A DNA stretch of 64,000 nucleotides from Cladorhizidae sp. MBARI D1340-BT2. Taxonomy: Eukaryota; Porifera; Demospongiae; Poecilosclerida; Cladorhizidae. A program made the position numbers and the translations under genes. Shown here piece by piece: positions 1 to 11,014 of this stretch. The DNA lies in contig JAQNBH010000011.1 of assembly GCA_028752905.1 (NCBI GenBank), positions 20,910,602 through 20,974,601 on the forward strand. Reading direction: 5' to 3'. The notes beneath the pieces were generated by a model. The model made no database searches. It saw nothing but the letters and a program-made list of their open reading frames with translations, and was not told the origin of the DNA. Every line of letters starts with the position of its first letter. The first letter of the stretch is position 1.

Positions 1-3000
1 CCTAGGCAATTGATGCAACCTAGGTATACCCAGGCAGTTGATGAAACATAGGTTTACCCTGGCAGCTGATGCAACCTAGATATACCGAGGCTGTTGATGG
101 AGCCTAGGTATATCCAGGCAGCTGATGCAACCTAGGTATACCCAAGCAGTTGATGCAACCTAGGTATACACAGGCAGTTGTTGCAATCTAGGTATACTCA
201 GACAGATGATGCAACCTAGGTATAGCCAGGCAGTAGATACAACCTAGGTTTACCCGGGTAGTTGATGCAACCTAGGTATAGCCAGGCTGTTGATGCAACC
301 TAAATATAGCCAGGCAGTGATACAACCAAGGCTATACACAGTCAGTTGATGCAACCTAGGTATAGCTAGGCAGTTAATGCAATCTAGGTATACTCAGGCA
401 GTTGATGCAATCTAGGTATAACCAGGCAGTTGATGCATCCTAGGTATACCCAGGCAGTTGATGCAACTAGGTATACCTATGCAGCTGATGTAATTTAGGT
501 ATACCCAAGCAGTTGATGCAACCTAGGTATACCCAGGCATTTGATGCAACCCAGGCAGTTGATGCAACCTATGTATGTATATCCATGCAGTTGATGCAAA
601 CTAGGTATAGCCAGGCAGTGATGCAACCTAGGTACACCCAGGCAGTTGATGCAACCTAGGTATACCCAGGCAGTTGAATCAACGTAGGTTTACACAGGCA
701 GTTGAAGCAACCTAGGTATACCCATGCAGTTGATTCAACCTATGTATGCCCAGGCAGCTGATACAATCTAGGTATACCCAGGCAGTTGATGCAACCTAGG
801 TATACACAGGCAGCTGATACAATCTAGGCAATTGATGCAATCTAGGTATACCAGGCAGCTGATACAACCTAGGTATACCCAGGCATATGATACAACCCAG
901 GCAATTGATGCAACCTAGGTATACCCAGGCAATTGATTCAACCTAGGTAAACCCAGGCAGCTGATGCAACCTAGGTATAACCATAGGCAGTTGATGCAAC
1001 CTAGATATACTCAGGCAGTTGGTGCAATCTAGGTATATCCAGACAGTTGATGCAACCAAGGTATACCCAGGCAGTTGATCTAACCTGGGTATACCCAGAC
1101 AGTTGATGCAACCTAGGTATACCCAGGCAGCTGATGTAACATAGGCAGTAGATGCAACCTAGGTATAGCCAGGTAGCTGATGCATACTAGGTATACTCAG
1201 GCAATTGATGCAACCTAGGTATATCCTGGCAGCTGATGCAACCTAAGTATACCCAGGATGCTGTTACAACCTAGGTATATTCAGACAGTTGATGCAACCC
1301 CAAGCAGTTGATGCAATCTAGGTATATCTAGGCAGTTAATGCATACTAGGTATACTCAGGAAATTGATGCAACCTAGGTAGACCCTGGCAGCTGATGCAA
1401 CCTAAATATACCCAGGCAGCTGATACAATCAAGGTATACCCAGGCAATTGTTGGAACCTAGGTATACAAAGTCAGCAGATACAACCTAGGTATACCCAGG
1501 CAGTTGTTGCAACCTAGGTATACCCAGGCAGCTGATACAACCTAGGTATACCCAGGCAGTTGATGCAACCTAGGTATACCCAGGCAGCTGATACAACCTA
1601 GGTATATCAATGCAGCTGATGCAACCTAGGTATACCCAGGCAGTTGATGTAACCTAGAAATACTCAGGCAGTTGATGCAACCTGGGCAGTTGATGCAACC
1701 TAGGTATACCCAGCCAGTTGTTGCAATCTAGGTATAATCAGACAGATGATGCAACCTAGGTATAAAGAGACAGTTGATGCAACCTAGGTATAGCCAGGCA
1801 GTAGATACAACCTAGGTTTACCCGGGGAGTTGATGCAACCTAGGTATAGCCAGGCTGTTGATGCAAACTAAATATAGCCAGGCAGTGATACAACCAAGGC
1901 TATACACAGGCAGTGGATGCAACCTAGGTATAGCCAGGCAGTTAATGCAATCTAGGTATACTCAGGCAGTTGATGCAATCTAGGTATAACCAGGCAGTTG
2001 ATGCATCCTAGGTATACCCAGGCAGTTGATGCAACTAGGTATACCTATGCAGCTGATGTAATTTAGGTATACCCAAGCAGTTGATGCAACCTAGGTATAC
2101 CCAGGAATTTGATGCAACCCAGGCAGTTGATGCAACCTAGGTATACCCATGCAGTTGATGCAAACTAGGTATAGCCAGACAGTTGATGCAACCTAGGTAT
2201 ACCCAGGCAGTTGACGCAAACTATGTATAGCCAGGCACTTGATGCAACCTAAGTATAGCCAGGCAGTTATGCAACCTTGGTACACCCTGGCAGTTGATGC
2301 AACCTAGGTATACCGAGGCAGTTGAATCAACCTAGGTATACACAGGCAGTTGAAGCAACCTAGGTATAACCAGGCAGTTGATGCAACCTACGTATACCCA
2401 GGCAGCTGATGCAACCTAGGTATACCCATGCAGTTGATGCAACCTAGGTATACCCAGGCAGCTGATACAATCTAGGTATACACAGGCAGTTGATGCAACC
2501 CAGGTATACCCAGGTAGCTGATTCATCAACTAGATATACCCAGGCAGTTGATGCAACCTATGTATGCCCAGGCAGCTGATACAATCTAGGTATACCCAGG
2601 CAGTTGATGCAACCTAGGTATACACAGGCAGCTGATACAATCTAGGCAATTGATGCAATCTAGGTATACCCAGGCAGCTGATACAACCTAGGTATACCTA
2701 GGCAGATGATACAACCCAGGCAATTGATGCAACCTAGGTATACCCAGGCAGTTGATTCAAACTAGGTATACCCAGGCAGCTGATGCAACCTAGGTATACC
2801 CACAGGCAGTTGATGCAACCTAGATATACTCAGGCAGTTGGTGAAAACTAGGTATACCCAGACAGTTGATGCAACCAAGGTATACCCAGGCAGTTGATCC
2901 AACCTGGATATACCCAGTCAGTTGATGCAACCTAGGTATACCCAGGCAGCTGATGTAACATAGGTATACCCAGGCAGTAGATGCGACCTAGGTATAGCCA

Positions 3001-3510
3001 GGCAGCTGATGTAACCTAACAATACACAGGCAATGGATGCAACCTAGGTATAGCCAGGCATCTGATGCATACTAGGTATAGTCAGGCAATAGATGCAACC
3101 TAGGTATAGCCTGGCAGCTGATGCAACCTAAGTATACCCAGGAAGCTGATACAACCTAGGTCTATTAAGACAGTTGATGCAACCTAGGTATACCCAAGCA
3201 GTTGATGCAATCTAGGTATATCTAGGCAGTTGATGCAACCTAGGTATACCAAGGCAGCTGATACAATCAAGGTATACCCAGGCAATTGTTGGAACCTAGG
3301 TATACCAAGTCGCCAGATACAACCTAGGTATACCCAGGCAGCTGATACAACCTAGCAATTGATGCAACCTAGGTATACCCAGGCAGTAGATACAACCTAG
3401 GTATATCCAGGCAGCTGATGCAACTAGGTATACCCAGGCAGTTGATGTCACCTAGAAATACTCAGGCAGTTGATGCAACCTAGGCAGTTGATGCAACCTA
3501 GGTATACCTA
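1..3510 (+). repeat. alpha-class block, distant copy of 39.03-42.65 kb
   Basis: This stretch is collinear with 39,027-42,650. Anchors are the CCCGGG monomer (253 and 39,279), GGCTATACACAGTCAG (near 330 and 39,356), the CCCGGGG monomer (1,821 and 40,969), the ATTCATCAACTAG insertion monomer (2,521 and 41,659), GATGCGACC (2,983 and 42,121) and GTCGCCAG (3,309 and 42,446). The offset moves only between about 39,026 and 39,166, through gains and losses of one to a few monomers. It contains many 18-bp short monomers (for example near 1-18 and 1,684-1,701). No gene is visible. Confidence 0.8.
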
Positions 3511-3664
3511 GGCAATTAATGCAACCTAGGTATACCCAGGCAGTTGATGAAACGTAGGTGTACCCTGGCAGCTGATGCAACCTAGGTATACCCAGGCATT
3601 TGATTCAGTCTATGTATATCCAGGCAGCTGATGCAACCTAGGTATACCCAAGCAGTTGATGCAA
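2931..3664 (+). repeat. 735-bp higher-order unit, copy 1 (734 bp)
   Basis: First of three successive units that repeat at 734-735 bp. The unit starts with the CCTAGG monomer preceding GATGTAACATAGG. Internal anchors are GATGCGACC (2,983), TAACAATACACAGG, AAGACAG and GTCGCCAG (3,309). 735 bp equals 25 full monomers plus one 18-bp and one 17-bp short monomer, so the order of short monomers is part of the unit's identity. It overlaps the end of the alpha block that matches 39-42.65 kb. Confidence 0.85.
3497..3512. other. perfect 16-bp palindrome, CCTAGG form
   Basis: CCTAGGTATACCTAGG is its own reverse complement. It arises from the consensus by a single C-to-T change at monomer position 13. 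Further copies are at 4,232-4,247 and 4,985-5,000, and in most alpha blocks ahead of CAATTGATGC. Confidence 0.9.
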
Positions 3665-4399
3665 CCTAGGTATACCCAGGCAGCTGATGTAACATAGGTA
3701 TACCCAGGCAGTTGATGCGACCTAGGTATAGCCAGGCAGCTGATGTAACCTAACAATACACAGGCAATGGATGCAACCTAGGTATAGCCTGGCATCTGAT
3801 GCATACTAGGTATAGTCAGGCAATTGATGCAACCTAGGTATAGCCTGGCAGCTGATGCAACCTAAGTATACCCAGGAAGCTGATACAACCTAGGTATATT
3901 AAGACAGTTGATGCAACCTAGGTATACCCAAGCAGTTGATGCAATCTAGGTATATCTAGGCAGTTGATGCAACCTAGGTATACCAAGGCAGCTGATACAA
4001 TCAAGGTATACCCAGGCAATTGTTGGAACCTAGGTATACCAAGTCGCCAGATACAACCTAGGTATACCCAGGCAGCTGATACAACCTAGCAATTGATGCA
4101 ACCTAGGTATACCCAGGCAGTAGATACAACCTAGGTATATCCAGGCAGCTGATGCAACCTAGGTATACCCAGGCAGTTGATGTCACCTAGAAATACTCAG
4201 GCAGTTGATGCAACCTAGGCAGTTGATGCAACCTAGGTATACCTAGGCAATTGATGCAACCTAGGTGTACCCAGGCAGTTGATGAAACGTAGGTGTACCC
4301 TGGCAGCTGATGCAACCTAGGTATACCCAGGCATTTGATTCAGCCTATGTATATCCAGGCAGCTGATGCAACCTAGGTATACCCAAGCAGTTGATGCAA
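3665..4399 (+). repeat. 735-bp higher-order unit, copy 2
   Basis: The anchors recur exactly one period after copy 1: the GATGCGACC core at 3,717 (+734) and GTCGCCAG at 4,043 (+734). Differences from copy 1 are scattered single bases, far fewer than the differences between neighbouring monomers inside one unit. That is the usual mark of a higher-order repeat. Confidence 0.87.
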
Positions 4400-5015
4400 C
4401 CTAGGTATACCCAGGCAGCTGATGTAACATAGGTATACCCAGGCAGTTGATGCGACCTAGGTATAGCCAGGCAGCTGATGTAACCTAACAATACACAGAC
4501 AATGGATGTAACCTAGGTATAGCCAGGCATCTGATGCCAACTAGGTATACTCAGGCAATTGATGCAACCTAGGTATACCCTGGCAGCTGATGCAACCTAA
4601 TTATACCTAGGAAGCTGATACAACCTAGGTATATTAAGACATTTGATGCAACCTAGGTATACCCAAGCAGTTGATGCAATCTAGGTATATCTAGGCAGTT
4701 GATGCAACATAGGTATACCAAGGCAGCTGATACAATCAAGGTATACCCAGGCAATTGTTGGAACCTAGGTATACCAAGTCGCCAGATACAACCTAGGTAT
4801 ACCCATGCAGCTGATATAACCTAGCAGTTGATGCAACCTAGGTATACCCAGGCAGTTGATAAAACCTAGGTATATCCAGGCAGCTGATTCAACCTAGGTA
4901 TACCCAGGCAGTTGATGTAACCTAGAAATACTCAGGCAGTTAATGCAACCTAGGCAGTTGATGCAACCTTGGCAGTTGATGCAACCTAGGTATACCTAGG
5001 CAATTGATGCAACCT
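4400..5015 (+). repeat. 735-bp higher-order unit, copy 3, right end altered
   Basis: Anchors recur at 4,452 and 4,778 (+735 each). Near 4,950-4,985 this copy has an additional 18-bp monomer carrying CCTTGG, and it then jumps directly to the CCCTGGCAGCTG monomer that normally lies further along the unit. The next GTCGCCAG follows after only 445 bp (5,223). This copy, altered end included, is repeated 9,828 bp downstream from 14,228. Confidence 0.8.
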
Positions 5016-5583
5016 AGGTATACCCTGGCAGCTGATGCAACCTAAGTATACCCAGGAAGCTGATACAACCTAGGTATATTAAGACAGTTGATGCAACCTA
5101 GGTATACCCAAGCAGTTGATGCAATCTAGGTATATCTAGGCAGTTGATGCAACCTAGGTATACCAAGGCAGCTGATACAATCAAGTTATACCCAGGCAAT
5201 TGTTGGAACCTAGGTATACCAAGTCGCCAGATACAACCTAGGTATACCCAGGCAGCTGATACAACCTAGCAATTGATGCAACCTAGGTATACCCAGGCAG
5301 TTGATACAACCTAGGTATATCAAGGCAGCTGATGCAACCTAGGTATACCCAGGCAGTTGATGTAACCTAGAAATACTCAGGCAGTTGATGCAACCTAGGC
5401 AGTTGATGCAACCTAGGTATACCTAGGCAATTGATGCAACCTAGGTATACCCAGGCAGTTGATGAAACGTAGGTGTACCCTGGCAGCTGATGCAACCTAG
5501 GTATACCCAGACATTTGATGCAGCCTATGTATATCCAGGCAGCTGATGCAACCTAGGTATACCCAAGCAGTTGATGCAACCTA
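5016..5583 (+). repeat. 735-bp higher-order unit, 5'-truncated fourth copy
   Basis: Begins at the CCCTGGCAGCTG monomer, so it lacks roughly the first 290 bp of the unit. It then follows the same order: AAGACAG monomer, GTCGCCAG at 5,223, the 17-bp monomer with CCTAGCAATTG, the AAATACTC monomer, an 18-bp monomer and the GTAGGTGTACC monomer. It ends where the sequence changes to the CAGATGATACAACCC monomer near 5,590. Confidence 0.75.
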
Positions 5584-6145
5584 GGTATACCCAGGCAGAT
5601 GATACAACCCAGGCAATTGATGCAACCTAGGTATACCCAGGCAGTTGATTCAAACTAGGTATACCCAGGCAGCTGATGCAACCTAGGTATACCCACAGGC
5701 AGTTGATGCAACCTAGATATACTCAGGCAGTTGGTGCAACCTAGGTATACCCAGACAGTTGATGCAACCAAGGTATACCCAAGCAGTTGATCTAACCTGG
5801 ATATACCCAGTCAGTTGATGCAACCTAGGTATACCCAGGCAGCTGATGTAACATAGGTATACCCAGGCAGTTGATGCGACCCAGGTATAGCCAGGCAGCT
5901 GATGTAACCTAACAATACACAGGCAATGGATGCAACCTAGGTATAGCCAGGCATCTGATGCATACTAGGTATACTCAGGCAATTGATGCAACCTAGGTAT
6001 ATCCTGGCAGCTGATGCAACCTAAGTATACCCAGGAAGCTGATACAACCTAGGTATATTAAGACAGTTGATGCAACCTAGGTATACCCAAGCAGTTGATG
6101 CAATCTAGGTATATCTAGGCAGTTGAAGCAACCTAGGTATACCAA
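5584..6145 (+). repeat. alpha-class monomers between unit clusters
   Basis: Ordinary 28-bp monomers with an 18-bp CCCAGGCAATTG monomer near 5,610 and a 30-bp monomer (CCCACAGGCAG) near 5,690. They lead into another GATGCGACC (5,876) and AAGACAG (near 6,060) series. The stretch is collinear with about 15,412-15,970 at an offset of 9,828, except that the downstream copy has lost one base near 15,633. No gene is visible. Confidence 0.75.
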
Positions 6146-6338
6146 GGCATTTGATGTAACCTTGAAATACTCAGGCAGTTGATGCAACCTAGGCAGTTGA
6201 TGCAACCTAGGCAGTTGATGCAACCTAGGTATACTTAGGCAATTGATGCAACCTAGGTATACCCAGGCAGTTGATGAAACGTAGGTGTACCCTGGCAGCT
6301 GATGCAACCTAGGTATACCCAGGCATTTGATGCAGCCT
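6146..6338 (+). repeat. 277-bp-period local duplication, copy A
   Basis: About 193 bp starting at GGCATTTGATGTAACC and including an AAATACTC monomer, two adjacent 18-bp monomers, the CTTAGGCAATTG monomer and the GTAGGTGTACC monomer recurs 277 bp downstream. The 277-bp period decomposes as 8 x 28 + 2 x 18 + 17. The longest minus-strand open frame in the window (6,077-6,427) exists only because these short monomers shift the register; I do not regard it as a gene. Confidence 0.85.
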
Positions 6339-6422
6339 AGCATTTGATGCAACCTAGGTATACCCAGGCAGTTGATACAACCTAGGTATATCCAGGCAGC
6401 TGATGCAACCTTGGTATACCCA

Positions 6423-6615
6423 GGCATTTGATGTAACCTTGAAATACTCAGGCAGTTGATGCAACCTAGGCAGTTGATGCAACCTAGGCAGTTGATGCAA
6501 CCTAGGTATACTTAGGCAATTGATGCAACCTAGGTATACCCAGGCAGTTGATGAAACGTAGGTGTACCCTGGCAGCTGATGCAACCTAGGTATACCCAGG
6601 CATTTGATGCAGCCT
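6423..6615 (+). repeat. 277-bp-period local duplication, copy B
   Basis: Repeats 6,146-6,338 in the same order, short monomers included. The two copies part after GATGCAGCC: copy A continues into a 17-bp monomer (CCTAGCATTTG) while copy B continues into the ATGTATATCC monomer. This points to an exchange inside the repeat rather than simple slippage of a single monomer. Confidence 0.85.
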
Positions 6616-7735
6616 ATGTATATCCAGGCAGCTGATGCAACCTAGTTATACCCAAGCAGTTGATGCAACCTAGGTATACCCAGGCAGTTGTTGCAATCTG
6701 GGTACATACTCAGACAGTTGATGCAACCTAGGTGTAAAGAGACAGTTGATTCAACCTAGGTATAGCCAGGTAGTTGATGCAACCTAGGTTTACCCGGGCA
6801 GTTGATGCAACCTAGGTATAGCCAGGCAGTTGATGCAACCTAAATATAGCCAGGCAGTGATATAACCTAGGCTATACACAGGCAGTTGATGCAACCTAGG
6901 TATAGCCAGGCAGTTAATGCAACCTAGGTATACTCAGGCAGTTGATGCAATCTAGGTATAACCAGGCAGTTGATGCATCCTAGGGATACCCAGGCAGTTG
7001 ATGCAACTAGGTATACCTATCCAGCTGATGTAATTTAGGTATACCCAAGCAGTTGATGCAACCTAGGTATATCCAGGCATTTGAAGCAACCTAGGTATAC
7101 CCTGGCAGTTGATACAACCTAGGTATACCCAGGCAGTTGTTGCAAACTAGGTATAGCCAGGCAGTTGATGCAACCTAGGTATACCCAGGCAGTTGATGCA
7201 AACTATGTATACCCAGGCACCTGATGCAACCTAAGTATAGCCAGGCAGTGATGCAACCTAGGAACACCCAGGCAGTTGATGAAACCTAGGATACCCAGGC
7301 AGTTGAATCAACCTAGGTATACACAGGCAGTTGAAGCAACCTAGGTATACGCAGGCAGTTGATGCAATCTATGTATACCCAGGCAGCTGATGCAACCTAG
7401 GTATACCCTTGCAGTTGATGCAACCTAGGTATACCCAGGCAGCTGATACAATCTAGGTATACCCAGGCAGTTGATGCAACCTAGGTAAACCTAGGAAGCT
7501 GAATCATCAACCTAGGTATACCCAGGCAGTTGATGCAACCTATGTATGCCCAGGCAGCTGATACAATCTAGGTATATCCAGGCAGTTGATGCAACCTAGG
7601 TATACACAGGCAGCTGATACAATCTAGGTATACCCAGGCAATTGATGCAATCTAGGTATACCCAGGCAGCTGATACAACCTAGGTATACCCAGGCAGATG
7701 ATACAACCTAGGTATACCAAGGCAGCTGATGCAAT
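6616..7735 (+). repeat. alpha-class block with TGTAAAGAGACAG and CCCGGG markers
   Basis: Contains the GGTGTAAAGAGACAG monomer (6,731), a CCCGGGCAG monomer (near 6,793), 27-bp monomers (CAGTGATATAACC; GATGCAACTAGG) and the ATTCATCAACC insertion (near 7,512). It is collinear with 16,350-17,442 at offsets of 9,735 falling to 9,707, the change being one monomer lost in the downstream copy near 17,190. No gene is visible. Confidence 0.78.
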
Positions 7736-8394
7736 CTAGGTATACCCAGGCAGTTGATGCAACCTAGATATACTCAGGCAGTTGGTGCAACCTAGGTATA
7801 CCCAGACAGTTGATGCAACCAAGGTATACCCAGGCAGTTGATCCAACCTGGGTATACCCAGTCAGTTGATGCAACCTAGGTAAACCCACGCAGCTGATGC
7901 AACCTAGGTATAGCCAGGCAGTTCATACAACCTATGTATACCAGGCAGTTGATGCAACCTAGGTATATGCAGGTAGATGATGCAATTAGGTATATCCAAG
8001 CAGTGGATGCAACCTAGGTATACCCAGACAGCTGATGCAACATAGGTATACCCAGGCAGTTGATGCAACCTAGGTATACCCAGGCAGCTGATGTAAACTA
8101 AGAATACACCGGCAATGGATGCAACCGAGGTATAGCCAGGCATCTGATGCATACTAGGTATACTCAGGCAATTGATGCAACCTAGGTATACCTAGGCAGC
8201 TGATGCAACCTAAGTATACCTAGGAAGCTGATACAACCTAGGTATACTCAGACAGTTGATGCAACCTAGGTATACCCAGGCAGCTGATACAATCAAGGTA
8301 TACCCAGGCAATTGATGGAATCTAGGTATACCCAGGCAGCTGATATAACCTAGGTAGCTGATACAACCTAGGTATACCCAGGCAGATAATACAA

Positions 8395-8432
8395 TCTAGG
8401 TATACCCAGGCAATCCCTGGCAGTTGATTCAA
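8395..8432 (+). repeat. 38-bp chimeric monomer, beta marker 1
   Basis: The sequence runs TCTAGGTATACCCAGGCAAT directly into CCCTGGCAG. Two monomers appear fused by loss of 18 bp. The identical fusion recurs eight times in the window and serves as a clean landmark for beta blocks. Confidence 0.88.
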
Positions 8433-10976
8433 CCTAGGTATACCCAGGCAGCTGATGCAACCTAGGTATACCCATGCAGTTGATGCAACCTAGGTATACC
8501 CATGCAGCTGATACAATCTAGGTATACCCAGGCAGTTGATGCAACCTAGGTATACCCAGACAGCTGATACAATCCAGGCAATTGATGCAATCTAGGTATA
8601 TCCAGGCAGCTGATACAACCTAGGTATACCCAGGCAGATGAAACATCCTACGTATACCAGGCAATTGATGCAACCTAGGTATACCCAGGCAGTTGATTCA
8701 ACCTAGATATACCCAGGCAGCTGATGCAACCCAGGCAGTTGATGCAACCTAGATATACTCAGGCAGTTGGTGCAACCTAGGTATACCCAGAGAGTTGATG
8801 CAACCAAGGTATACACAGGCAGTTGATGCAACCTAGGTATACCCACGCAGCTGATGCAACCTAGGTATAGCCAGGCAATTGATACAACCTAGGTATACCA
8901 GGCAGTTGATGCAACCTAGATATACTCAGGCAGTTGATGCAACCTAGGTATAGCCAGTCAATTGATGCAAACTAGGTATACCCAGGCGTTTGATGCAAGC
9001 AAGGTATACACAGGCAATAGATGCAACCTAGGTATACCCACGTAGATGATGCAATTAGGCATACCCAAGCAGTGGATGCAACCTAGGTATTCCCAGACAG
9101 CTGATGCAACATAGGTATACCCAGGCAGTTGATGCAGCCTAGGTATACCCAGGCAGCTGATGTAACCTAAGTATACACAGGCAATGGATGCAACCTAGGT
9201 ATAGCCAGGCAATTGATAGAACCTAGGTATACCCAGGCAGATGATGCAATCTAGATATACCCAGACAGCTGTAGCAACATAGGTATACCCAGGCAGTTGA
9301 TGCAACCTAGGTATACCCAGGCAGCTGATGTAACCTAAGAATACACAGGCCATGGATGCAACCGAGTTATAGCCAGGCATTTGATGCATACTAGGTATAC
9401 ACAGGCAATTGATGTAACCTAGGTATACCCAGGCAGCTGATACAACCTAGGTATACCCAGGCAGTTAATGCAAACTAGGTATACCAAGGCAGCTGATACA
9501 ATCTAGGTTTACCCAGGCAATTGTTGCAATCTAGTTATACCCAGGTGGCTGATGCAACCTAGATATAGTCAGGCAGTCGATGCAACCTATGTATAACCAG
9601 ACAGTTGATGCAACCAAGGTATACCCAGGCTGTTGATGCAACCTAGGTATAACCAGGCAGTTGATGCAACCTAGGTATACGCAGGCAGCTGATGTAACCT
9701 AACAATATACAGGCAATGGATGCAACCTAGGTATAGCCAGGCAGCTGATGCATACTAGGTATACTCAGGAAATTGATGCAACCTAGGTATACCCTGGCAG
9801 CTGATGCAAACTAAGTATACCCAGGAAGCTGATACAACCTAGGTATATTCAGACAGTTGTTGCAACCTAGGTATACCCAAGCAGTTGATGCAATCTAGGT
9901 ATATCTAGGCAGTTGATGCAACATAGGTATACCCAGGCAGTTGATGCAACCTAGGTATACCCACCCAGGCAGCTGATGTAAATTAAGAATACACAGGCAA
10001 TGGATGCAACCGAGGTATAGCCAGGCAACTGATACATACTAGGTATACTCAGCCAATTGATGCAACCTAGGTATACCCAGGCAGCTGATGCAACCTAGGT
10101 ATACCCAGGCAGCTGATACAATCAAGGTATACCCAGGCAATCGATGGAACCTTGGTATATCCAGGCAGCTGATACAACCTAGGTATACCCAGGCAGCTGA
10201 TACAATCTAGGTATACCCAGGCAATTGATGCAATCTAGGTATACCCAGGCAGCTGATTCAACCTAGGTATACCCAGGCAGATGATACAACCTAGGTATAC
10301 CAAGGCAGCTGATGCAATCTAGTTATACCCAGGAAGTTGATGCAACCTAGATATACTCAGGCAGTTGGTGCAACCTAGGTATACCCAGACAGTTGATGCA
10401 ACCAAGGTATACCCAGGCAGTTGATCCAACCTGGGTATACCCAGTCAGTTGATGCAACCTAGGTATACCCACACAGCTGATGCAACCTAGGTATAGCCAG
10501 GCAGTTGATACAACCTATGTATACCAGGCAGTTTATGCAACCTAGGTATATGCTGGTAGATGATGCAATTAGGTATACACAAGCAGTGGATGCAACCTAG
10601 GTATACCCAGACAGCTGATGCAACATAGGTATATCCAGGCAGTTGATGCAACCTAGGTATACCCAGGCAGCTGATATAACCTAAGAATACACAGGCAATG
10701 GATGCAACCGAGGTATAGCCAGGCATCTGATGCATACTAGGTATACTCAGGCGATTGATGCAACCTAGGTATACCCAGGCAGCTGATGCAACCTAAGTAT
10801 ACCTAGGAAGCTGATACAACCTAGGTATACTCAGACAGTTGATGCAACCTAGGTATACCCAGGCAGCTGATACAATCAAGGTATACCCAGGCAATTGATG
10901 GAACCTAGGTATACCCAGGCACTGATATAACCTAGGTAGCTGATACAACCTAGGTATACCCAGGCAGATAATCCAA

Positions 10977-11014
10977 TCTAGGTATACCCAGGCAATCCCT
11001 GGCAGTTGATTCAA
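10977..11014 (+). repeat. 38-bp chimeric monomer, beta marker 2
   Basis: Same CAATCCCTGG fusion point, 2,582 bp after marker 1. It is preceded by a CAGATAAT monomer as in the other copies. Confidence 0.88.

Noticed and set aside
6077..6427. Minus-strand open frame of 116 codons, possible repeat protein
   Set aside because: It consists wholly of the 28-bp satellite read in shifting register, exists only where short monomers remove the TAG, and is broken in the collinear copy near 15.9-16.3 kb.
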